Source of the DNA: CBDCWA01 sp046048295 | GTDB lineage: Bacteria; Pseudomonadota; Alphaproteobacteria; Rhizobiales; Hyphomicrobiaceae | Length of the DNA: 9,068 nucleotides | Reading direction: 5' to 3' | NCBI GenBank assembly: GCA_046048295.1 | Contig: JBJOGJ010000162.1 | Span: 1-9,068, forward strand | Notes under the pieces: model-generated | Told to the model about the DNA's origin: nothing | Seen by the model: only the letters and a program-made list of their open reading frames with translations | Database searches by the model: none | Program-made: the position numbers and the translations under genes | Shown here: in pieces, positions 1-4,881 of the stretch | Numbering within the stretch: the first letter of the stretch is position 1 | Layout of the letters: every line of letters starts with the position of its first letter

Positions 1-138
1 GACGCCTCTGGAATTTGCGAATCAAATGATTAACAACCCGGTCGCGGACTCACTCTAAGGCCGGTACCAAAACAGGGTGCCCCTCAAACCAACGGACTTT
101 ACGAACTTATCCGTGGTACGCAATCTGGGGGCAGGTCA
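1..138 (+). mobile_element. Right end of an IS3-family (IS407-group-like) insertion sequence
   Basis: After the transposase stop at 58 there are about 70 non-coding bases, and then TGGGGGCAGGTCA at 126-138. Its reverse complement, TGACCTGCCCCCA, has the TGA.CTGCCCCC form that I recall for IS407-group terminal inverted repeats. The element therefore probably ends at base 138. The left end lies outside the window, so the inverted-repeat partner and the target duplication cannot be checked here. Confidence 0.6.
2..58 (+). CDS. IS3-family transposase, C-terminal end only (cut by window edge)
   Basis: The last 18 codons of a reading frame that enters from the left edge and stops with TAA at 56-58. 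The readable peptide begins TPLEFANQM and ends VADSL. A TPxEFA segment close to the C-terminus is typical of the rve/DDE integrase-core transposase (OrfB) of IS3-family elements, where it follows an RPHSSLG-type motif that would lie just outside the window. The assignment is strengthened by the insertion-sequence terminus 80 bases downstream. Catalytic residues are not visible, so whether the transposase is intact cannot be judged. The IS3/IS407 assignment is an inference from a short peptide plus the terminal bases. Confidence 0.6.
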   Translation, partial: TPLEFANQMINNPVADSL

Positions 139-145
139 AACTGCC

Positions 146-179
146 GCCGGCGCCCGAGTAGTTATCGCTACTCCCCGGC
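146..179. other. Imperfect hairpin of unknown role
   Basis: GCCGG (146-150) can pair with CCGGC (175-179), and AGTAG (157-161) with CTACT (168-172). TTATCG forms the loop, with an internal loop between the two stems. It lies 8 bases after the IS terminus. There is no following T-run, so it is not a convincing terminator. It could be a recombination-associated structure or simply chance. Confidence 0.3.
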
Positions 180-288
180 GACAAGATCGAGCTTTCACCG
201 TGCTTTCTCACTGGAGTCTCGTTACCAAACTCCTAGGCAGCTTGCGTCCCTGCCTGAACTCTTGCTTTCGAAGTGGACATCTTGATCT

Positions 289-336
289 GGTGGACAATTT
301 TGGGACAGTTGAAGCGGGAACCAGCGGGATACTCAA
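289..336 (+). repeat. Left copy of the TGGACA-type composite terminus repeat
   Basis: GGTGGACA, one variable base, then TTTTGGGACAGTT (289-310) matches 8463-8484 at 21 of 22 positions. The similarity continues imperfectly through AGCGGGAAC, CGGGAT and TCAA to 336. The repeat lies just before the tRNA-derived 18-mer at 349-366, as the right copy does. This left copy lacks 10 bases found in the right copy directly after the 22-mer. It also has far fewer bases between the repeat and the tRNA fragment, so it looks like a shortened version. I cannot assign it to a named element. Confidence 0.75.
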
Positions 337-348
337 GGAATCAGCGAT

Positions 349-366
349 ATCCAGTCGGGCGCGCCA
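349..366 (+). repeat. Left attachment-site-like direct repeat (tRNA-Arg 3' fragment)
   Basis: ATCCAGTCGGGCGCGCCA is identical to 8617-8634, which is the 3' end of a tRNA-Arg: the end of the T-loop, the T-stem 3' strand, the acceptor 3' strand, the discriminator base and CCA. Upstream, CGA and GG..TCA of the tRNA can still be aligned with small gaps, so the copy appears degenerate rather than newly made. The rest of the tRNA is missing. It is best read as an old att site marking a boundary between tandem integrated elements. Confidence 0.75.
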
Positions 367-391
367 ATCCACCTGCAGGTCTACCAGGGCA

Positions 392-417
392 GTTCCTTGC
401 CAGCCAGGGAATGGAAC
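392..417 (-). terminator. Possible hairpin after the minus-strand operon
   Basis: GTTCC (392-396) pairs with GGAAC (413-417). The stem can continue through TT/AA and CC/GG with single-base bulges. It begins 12 bases beyond the dehydrogenase stop codon in the direction of transcription. There is no U-run on the minus-strand RNA afterwards, so intrinsic termination is uncertain. A second short stem, CCGCT/AGCGG (427-437), overlaps the stop codon itself. Confidence 0.3.
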
Positions 418-429
418 CCGCCAGTCCGC

Positions 430-1524
430 TCAGCGGGCAGTGGCGATCGGGACCGATGGAGCCACAGACAAGGCGTCGACTACAGCGCGCGTGACTTCCT
501 TCGTACCCGCGCGCCCACCCACATCCGGCGTTCGAATGCCCGACGCACAGGTGGCCTCGATCGCATCCATCAGCGCCCGGGCTGCGGATCTTTCTCCGAG
601 GTGCTCGAGCATCTGCACCACCGACCAGAAGCTGGCCACGGGATTGGCGATGCCCTTGCCGGTGATGTCGAAGGCCGAACCATGGATCGGCTCGAACATC
701 GACGGATACCTGCGCTCGGGGTCGATGTTGGCGGTGGGCGCCACGCCGATGCTGCCCGCCAGCGCACCGGCGAGGTCCGAGAGGATGTCCGCATGCAGGT
801 TCGTGGCGACGATGGTGTCGAGGCTGCGGGGGTGCAGCGTCATGCGCACCGTCATCGCATCGACCAGCATCTTGTCCCAGGTGACATCGGGATATTCGCG
901 CGCCACCTCGGCCGCGACTTCGTCCCAGAGCACCATGCCGAAGCGCTGGGCGTTGGACTTGGTCACGACAGTGAGCAGCCGGCGCGGCCGCGACCGGGCG
1001 GTCTCGAACGCGAACCGCATGATCCGGCGGATACCCGTGCGCGTGAAGATGGCCACTTCGGTGCCGACTTCCTCGGGTTGTCCGCGATGCGAACGGCCAC
1101 CCTGCCCCGAATACTCTCCCTCGCTGTTCTCGCGGATGATCACCCAGTCCAGGTCGCCGGGACCGCAGTCCCGCAGCGGCGAACGGATGCCAGGCAGCAC
1201 GCGCGTGGGGCGTACGTTGGCATACTGGTCGAATCCCTGGCAGATCTTCAGGCGCAGTCCCCACAGCGTCACGTGATCGGGAATATCGGGCGCGCCGACC
1301 GCGCCGAACAGGATGGCGCTGAAGGGTTTCAGCGTCTCGAGCCCGTCGTCGGGCATCATCTTGCCGTGGCGACGGTAGTACTCCGAGCCCCAGTCGAAGC
1401 GGCGCGTGTCGAACTGTACGTCTGCCTGCCTTCGCGCGACGGCCTCCAGTACTTCGAGTGATGCATCGATCACCTCGGGCCCGATGCCATCGGCCGGAAT
1501 GACCGCTATCGAGTGCTTGCGCAT
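430..1524 (-). CDS. ttuC: Tartrate / D-malate dehydrogenase (isopropylmalate dehydrogenase family)
   Basis: A 364-aa cytoplasmic enzyme, the usual length for the tartrate dehydrogenase (TtuC)/D-malate dehydrogenase (DmlA, YeaU) branch of the isocitrate/isopropylmalate dehydrogenase family. These enzymes use NAD and Mn2+ to oxidise tartrate or oxidatively decarboxylate D-malate. Visible landmarks are the N-terminal IPADGIGPEV (9-18), HGKMMPDD (53-60), LWG (87-89) with FDQYANVRP (98-106), RENSEGEYS (131-139), TKSN with Lys189, metal-ligand Asp222, Asp246 and Asp250, and EPIHGSAFDITGKGIANP (278-295). The SAFDI form, instead of the SAPDI of isopropylmalate dehydrogenases, is to my recollection typical of tartrate dehydrogenases. 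The start ATG (1522-1524) lies inside the transporter gene, with a 19-bp overlap and an AGG 8 bases upstream, so translation is probably coupled. True substrate could be D-malate, tartrate or a related 2-hydroxy diacid. Confidence 0.88.
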   Translation of the reverse strand: MRKHSIAVIPADGIGPEVIDASLEVLEAVARRQADVQFDTRRFDWGSEYYRRHGKMMPDDGLETLKPFSAILFGAVGAPDIPDHVTLWGLRLKICQGFDQYANVRPTRVLPGIRSPLRDCGPGDLDWVIIRENSEGEYSGQGGRSHRGQPEEVGTEVAIFTRTGIRRIMRFAFETARSRPRRLLTVVTKSNAQRFGMVLWDEVAAEVAREYPDVTWDKMLVDAMTVRMTLHPRSLDTIVATNLHADILSDLAGALAGSIGVAPTANIDPERRYPSMFEPIHGSAFDITGKGIANPVASFWSVVQMLEHLGERSAARALMDAIEATCASGIRTPDVGGRAGTKEVTRAVVDALSVAPSVPIATAR

Positions 1525-2795
1525 GGGATTACCTGGTTCTTTTGTCTTGAAGAGAAGAGCAGCACGAGGGCCGCCGACAGGGCCAGTGATACGGCGACGC
1601 AAAGGAGTCCGGCACCGTAGCCGCCAGTCCTCTCCTTCAGCCAGCCGATGATCGCAGGTCCGGCGAAACCGCCAAGATTGCCGATCGAATTGATGGCGGC
1701 GATGCCGGCAGCGGCAGCGGCGCCTCCCAGAAACTGACCCGGGATGCTCCACAGCGGTGGCTTCGCCGAGCTGATGCCGATGTTCACCACGACGAGGGCC
1801 GCCACCACGGCGGCGAGGTTTGCCGCCCCGGATGCCAGCGCCAGGCCCACGGCGGCAACCACGCAGGGGATGAACACATGCCAGGTGCGTTCGTTGTGCC
1901 GATCGGAATGACGCGCCCACCAGATCATCGCGATCACGGCCGCTGTCGGTGGGATGCCGTTGAGCAGGCCGGTCTGCAGCGGCGACAGGCCATACTGCGC
2001 GAGTATCTGCGGTGACCAGATGCCGAGCGTGTACAGCCCCGCGGACGTTCCGAAGTAGACCAGGCCCAGTATCAGGACGCGCGGATCGAGCAAGGCGCGC
2101 AGCACCGAATGCTGCCGGGTTGATTCGGCAGCGCCTCGCTCGGACTCCAGCTCTCGCGACAGCCACTCCCGCTCCTCGACGGAAAGCCACTTCGCTTTCT
2201 CGGGGCGGTCGGTCAGGAGCCAGGGAAGCAGCACGCCCAGCACGATGGCCGGCAGGGCTTCGATCAGGAACAGCCACTGCCAGCCTTTGAGTCCGGCGAC
2301 TCCATCGAGCATCAGAATCGCGCCGGAGATCGGCGAGCTGATGGCCGTGGAGATCGGCACCGCGGCCATGAACCAGGCCGTGATGCGCGCGCTCTGGCGC
2401 GCGGGAAACCAGTACCCGAGGTAGTGGATGACGCCCGGAAAGAACCCCGCCTCGGCCACGCCGAGCAGGATGCGAAGCGTGTAGAACTGCGCCACGCTGT
2501 CGATGAAGGCCATGGCCGCCGAGACCAATCCCCAGGTCACCATGATCCGGGCCAGCCACGCCCGCGCCCCGAAGCGATGCAGCAACAGGTTGGAGGGCAC
2601 TTCGAACAGGAAATAGCCCAGGAAGAACAGGCTTGCGCCCAAGCCGAAGGCCGCGGCTCCCAGCCCGAGGTCCTCGTTCATGGTCAGGGCCGCAAAGCCG
2701 ATATTCACCCGATCCACGTAGGCCACGAAATACAGAAGCATCAGGATGGGCACCAGCCTGAAGGCAACCTTGCGCGTGACTCGAGCCTCGATCAT
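1506..2795 (-). CDS. MFS transporter, anion:cation symporter (ACS) family, TtuB-like
   Basis: A 429-aa inner-membrane permease with about 12 hydrophobic segments, probably importing an organic anion with protons. The N-terminus runs from a short cytoplasmic lead (MIEARVTRKVAF) into TM1 and the VDRVNIGFA motif (27-35), a hallmark of ACS-family tartrate, phthalate and hexuronate permeases. Further signs are HRFGARAWLARI between TM2 and TM3, the central loop WLLTDRPEKAKWLSVEEREWL, and HSDRHNERTWH between TM8 and TM9. ATG at 2793-2795 was chosen because the protein then begins as the family does; a TTG at 2829-2831 would add 12 polar residues. The gene overlaps the downstream dehydrogenase by 19 bp and diverges from the LysR gene across 83 bp. 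The neighbours make a tartrate-, malate- or aldarate-like substrate the best guess. No substrate can be read from sequence. Confidence 0.87.
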   Translation of the reverse strand: MIEARVTRKVAFRLVPILMLLYFVAYVDRVNIGFAALTMNEDLGLGAAAFGLGASLFFLGYFLFEVPSNLLLHRFGARAWLARIMVTWGLVSAAMAFIDSVAQFYTLRILLGVAEAGFFPGVIHYLGYWFPARQSARITAWFMAAVPISTAISSPISGAILMLDGVAGLKGWQWLFLIEALPAIVLGVLLPWLLTDRPEKAKWLSVEEREWLSRELESERGAAESTRQHSVLRALLDPRVLILGLVYFGTSAGLYTLGIWSPQILAQYGLSPLQTGLLNGIPPTAAVIAMIWWARHSDRHNERTWHVFIPCVVAAVGLALASGAANLAAVVAALVVVNIGISSAKPPLWSIPGQFLGGAAAAAGIAAINSIGNLGGFAGPAIIGWLKERTGGYGAGLLCVAVSLALSAALVLLFSSRQKNQVIPCASTR

Positions 2796-2878
2796 CCGCA
2801 GACGGTAGCGAGGTGCCGGATTGCACGGCAATGGTCAACGGAATATATAAAAATATTGAACAATCGCGCGGGGAGCCC
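2796..2878. promoter_or_regulatory. Divergent promoter/operator region between MFS operon and LysR gene
   Basis: This 83-bp gap separates divergently oriented genes, the usual place for a LysR operator. Its centre is sharply AT-rich within GC-rich DNA. AATAT (2842-2846) and ATATT (2853-2857) form an inverted repeat with 6-bp spacing, and TATATAAAAATA (2844-2855) lies within it. TATATA could also serve as a -10 for the LysR gene. A TTGACC reading toward the MFS gene is present, but no good -10 stands 16-18 bases after it. The site is inferred, not demonstrated. Confidence 0.55.
2844..2855 (+). promoter_or_regulatory. Putative LysR-type operator, copy 1
   Basis: TATATAAAAATA matches the reverse complement of 3807-3818 (TATACAAAAATA) at 11 of 12 bases. 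Both copies stand upstream of a cluster arm, in otherwise GC-rich sequence. Such AT-rich interrupted palindromes are common LysR targets. AT-rich 12-mers can also match by chance, so this is tentative. Confidence 0.4.
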
Positions 2879-3802
2879 ATGGACCTGAAACTGCTGACCT
2901 GCTTTACAGCAGTTTCGGACGAGCTGCACTTCGGACGGGCGGCCCGCAAACTCGACATCCTGCCCTCGGCGCTGGGCAGGAACATCCGGCTGCTCGAGGA
3001 AGAGCTGGGCGTCCGGTTGTTCCAGCGTTCCACGCGCAATGTCTCGCTCACCGCCAGCGGGCATGTGCTGCTGCGCGAGGCGCGCGTGCTGCTGGCGCAG
3101 GCGGACTCGGCACTTTCCCGGGTGCGCGCTGCCGCGCAGTCACGCGAGCGGGTGTTCCGGCTGGGCGCGATCGACAGCGCCGCCACCGGCCTGGTGCCGC
3201 CCTTGGTCCATGACTTCCGCGAACAGTCTCCGGATGTGGAACTGGTGCTGGTGGAGGACAAATCCGCCCGGCTGCTGCCGAAGCTGCTGTCCGGCACGCT
3301 CGACCTGGCCATCATCCGCCCGCCTTCGACGCCGCGACCGGCGATCGAAACGGCCTTCCTGCTGGATGAACCGACGGTGGTTGCCCTGCCCGCCTCGCAT
3401 CCGCTGGCGGCGCGCGAACGACTGCGCATCGAGGATCTGGCCGACCTACCGCTGATTGTTCCTTCGCCCCGCGACCGTCCCCACAGCCACAACCTGACGC
3501 TGCGACTGTTCCTGCAGGCGGGACTTACGCCCCGCATCGTGCAGCAGGCCGGCGAGAAGCAGACCATCGTCAACCTCGTGAGCACCGGCATCGGCGCCGC
3601 ACTGGTGCCCCATTGGACCAGTCGCATCGCGGTGGAGGGCGTGGTCTACCGCCCCCTGGTGGATGCAAACGGCAAGATCGTGCGGGAGCTGCCGCTGGCC
3701 GCGGCCTGGGTGCGCGGCTCGAAAGACAATGTCCGCGACGAGCTGCTGCATCTGCTCGCCAGTCGCCTGGATGTGTATGCCGACGGACTGACCCGCGATT
3801 GA
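2879..3802 (+). CDS. LysR-family transcriptional regulator
   Basis: A 307-aa regulator of normal LysR length. The N-terminal winged helix-turn-helix reads MDLKLLTCFTAVSDELHFGRAARKL and continues through SALGRNIRLLEEELGVRLF (30-48) and TRNVSLTASG (52-61). This is the classic order of recognition helix, LE..LG..LF and LT.AG. A linker helix follows, then a periplasmic-binding-protein-like effector domain from about residue 90. Substrate-domain signs include LLSGTLDLAIIRPP and VSTGIGAALVPHW. The ATG at 2879 was chosen over ATG 2813 because the family begins directly with the MDL.LL.CF motif and GGGAG lies just upstream. Divergence from the MFS/dehydrogenase operon suggests it senses their substrate, as ttuA-type regulators do. 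It also precedes the hydrolase operon in the same orientation, with an 80-bp gap. Confidence 0.93.
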   Translation: MDLKLLTCFTAVSDELHFGRAARKLDILPSALGRNIRLLEEELGVRLFQRSTRNVSLTASGHVLLREARVLLAQADSALSRVRAAAQSRERVFRLGAIDSAATGLVPPLVHDFREQSPDVELVLVEDKSARLLPKLLSGTLDLAIIRPPSTPRPAIETAFLLDEPTVVALPASHPLAARERLRIEDLADLPLIVPSPRDRPHSHNLTLRLFLQAGLTPRIVQQAGEKQTIVNLVSTGIGAALVPHWTSRIAVEGVVYRPLVDANGKIVRELPLAAAWVRGSKDNVRDELLHLLASRLDVYADGLTRD

Positions 3803-3806
3803 AGCG

Positions 3807-3818
3807 TATTTTTGTATA
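3807..3818 (-). promoter_or_regulatory. Putative LysR-type operator, copy 2 (inverted)
   Basis: TATTTTTGTATA is the inverted near-copy of 2844-2855. It begins 4 bases after the LysR stop codon and sits 65 bases before the hydrolase start. ATTT (3808-3811) and AAAT (3818-3821) also form a short inverted repeat with 6-bp spacing. It may be a shared regulator site or an AT-rich promoter core. Confidence 0.38.
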
Positions 3819-3856
3819 AATCGTAGGCCGTTGTAGCGACCAAACACTGACCGATA

Positions 3857-3881
3857 GTCTCCCCGGCATTCAGGGGGAGAC
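3857..3881 (+). promoter_or_regulatory. Hairpin enclosing the ribosome-binding site of the metallohydrolase gene
   Basis: GTCTCCCC (3857-3864) and GGGGAGAC (3874-3881) are perfect 8-bp complements separated by a 9-base loop. The 3' arm contains the GGGGGAGA Shine-Dalgarno sequence of the gene starting at 3883, so the folded RNA would hide the ribosome-binding site. It could be a translational switch, a target for a small RNA or protein, or an mRNA stabiliser. It lacks the T-run expected of a terminator. Confidence 0.55.
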
Positions 3882-3882
3882 G

Positions 3883-4863
3883 ATGAAGCAGCCGATCCGT
3901 ATCGCTTTCGCAGCCCTGCTGCTGCATTCCGCACTGCTTTGTGCGGCGGAAGTAGATCATCAGGCGGCAGGCCGCGCGGCTGCCGCGGCGGATTTCCCGG
4001 GACTGGGCACGCTGTGCGGCCCACCTTCACCCAAGGTCACTCCCGAACTCGTCCGGTCCCGACCGTGGTCGATGCCCGAGGGCGTGCCCGCCACGCGCGT
4101 CTTCGACAACCTGTATTTCGTGGGCCACAAGGATGTCTCGGCCTGGGTGCTGCGCACCTCGAAAGGCCTGGTGCTGATCGACGCGCTGGCGCACGAGAAG
4201 GAAGCGCCCGAATTCATCGAAGGCGGACTGCGAAAGCTGGGGTTGGATCCCGCGGATATCCGCATCCTGCTGATCACCCATGGCCATGGTGACCATTACG
4301 GGGGCGCCCGCTACATCGTCGAGCGATACCACCCGCAGGTCGTGATGAGCGCGATCGACTGGGCCGAACTGCAGAAGCCAGGCGCAGGGATGGATGTTCC
4401 CGGCTGGGATGATCCGCCTCGCCCGGACCGGCAGATCCGTGGGCGTGAATCGGTTCGTCTGGGCGATACCCGTATCACGACCCTGCTGACGCCGGGACAC
4501 ACGCTGGGCACGCTCTCCCTGCTCTTCCAGGTGCGCGACGGCAAGAACACGCTCAAGGCCCTGCTGTGGGGCGGCACCGGCTTCAACTTCGGCGACGACC
4601 CGGACCGATACCGCCAGTACGCGGCTTCGGCGGAAGACACACGTCAGCTCTCACTGCGCGAAGGCGTCGAAGTGTTTCTCTCCAATCATGTTCGGCGCGA
4701 CCAGGCCGACGTGAAGATCGCGGCGCTCGCCACGCTCAAGCCCGGCGATGCACATCCGTTCGTATTGCCTCCGGAACGCACCGCGCGCGCTTTTGAAGTG
4801 TTCCGGGACTGCTCGCTCGCGCAGATCGACCGCTTACAGGCATCGCCTGCGCCGGTCCGCTAA
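3883..4863 (+). CDS. Exported metallo-beta-lactamase-fold hydrolase, subclass B3-like
   Basis: A 326-aa protein with a Sec signal peptide: MKQPIR, a hydrophobic core, and probable cleavage after Ala22. The expected location is the periplasm. The mature part follows the B3 beta-lactamase layout: RPWSMP (60-65), NLYFVG (76-81), GLVLIDA (95-101), the zinc motif HGHGDH (133-138), TPGH with His206, and SNH with His269. All expected zinc ligands for both sites (His133, His135, Asp137, His138, His206, His269) are therefore present. The 18-bp gap to a TonB-dependent receptor gene suggests co-transcription and that it acts on an imported compound. Possible substrates are a beta-lactam, lactone or other ester/amide; the fold alone does not decide, and the catabolic context makes a resistance role only one option. 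The start has a strong SD (GGGGGAGA) held in a hairpin. Confidence 0.88.
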   Translation: MKQPIRIAFAALLLHSALLCAAEVDHQAAGRAAAAADFPGLGTLCGPPSPKVTPELVRSRPWSMPEGVPATRVFDNLYFVGHKDVSAWVLRTSKGLVLIDALAHEKEAPEFIEGGLRKLGLDPADIRILLITHGHGDHYGGARYIVERYHPQVVMSAIDWAELQKPGAGMDVPGWDDPPRPDRQIRGRESVRLGDTRITTLLTPGHTLGTLSLLFQVRDGKNTLKALLWGGTGFNFGDDPDRYRQYAASAEDTRQLSLREGVEVFLSNHVRRDQADVKIAALATLKPGDAHPFVLPPERTARAFEVFRDCSLAQIDRLQASPAPVR

Positions 4864-4881
4864 CCAGAAAGGGGATTGTTC

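Larger units (their letters stand above)
139..429. other. Gene-free junction between the IS end and the tartrate-type operon
   Basis: I see no convincing gene here; open frames in the stretch are shadows. Three structures are visible. First, a hairpin at 146-179 with GCCGG/CCGGC outer arms and AGTAG/CTACT inner arms around TTATCG. Second, a GTGGACA direct repeat at 273-279 and 290-296; the second copy opens the longer repeat listed separately. Third, an 18-nt fragment of a tRNA-Arg 3' end at 349-366. The mixture of IS end, repeat and tRNA scrap looks like an island boundary. A perfect 10-bp palindrome, ACCTGCAGGT, sits at 371-380. Confidence 0.6.
3803..3882 (+). promoter_or_regulatory. Leader of the hydrolase-receptor operon
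   Basis: This 80-bp gap follows the LysR stop codon and holds two elements. An AT-rich patch (3807-3821) contains the second operator-like motif and a TATAAA that could be a -10 box. A perfect 8-bp hairpin (3857-3881) overlaps the ribosome-binding site of the next gene. Together they suggest that the three downstream genes have their own promoter and perhaps post-transcriptional control, rather than only reading through from the regulator. Confidence 0.45.

Noticed and set aside
77..1461. Long plus-strand open frames opposite the dehydrogenase (77-1276 and 397-1461).
   Set aside because: They are antisense shadows of a recognised enzyme, have no family resemblance, and cross the IS end and the boundary repeats.
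1525..3627. Minus-strand open frame that extends the dehydrogenase far upstream, to 1065 aa.
   Set aside because: It runs in a shadow frame through the transporter gene and antisense to the LysR gene, is low-complexity (Arg/Ser-rich), and the family N-terminus begins exactly at the ATG at 1522-1524.
3883..3948. Lipoprotein signal (lipobox) in the metallohydrolase, with Cys20.
   Set aside because: The residues before Cys20 are A-L-L, with Leu at -1 where Gly, Ala or Ser is required; ordinary signal-peptidase cleavage after Ala22 fits better.
4876..4881. TTG start for the TonB-dependent receptor.
   Set aside because: The ATG at 4882 has better SD spacing (7 bases) and the standard codon; the TTG would lie only 1 base from the GGGG.
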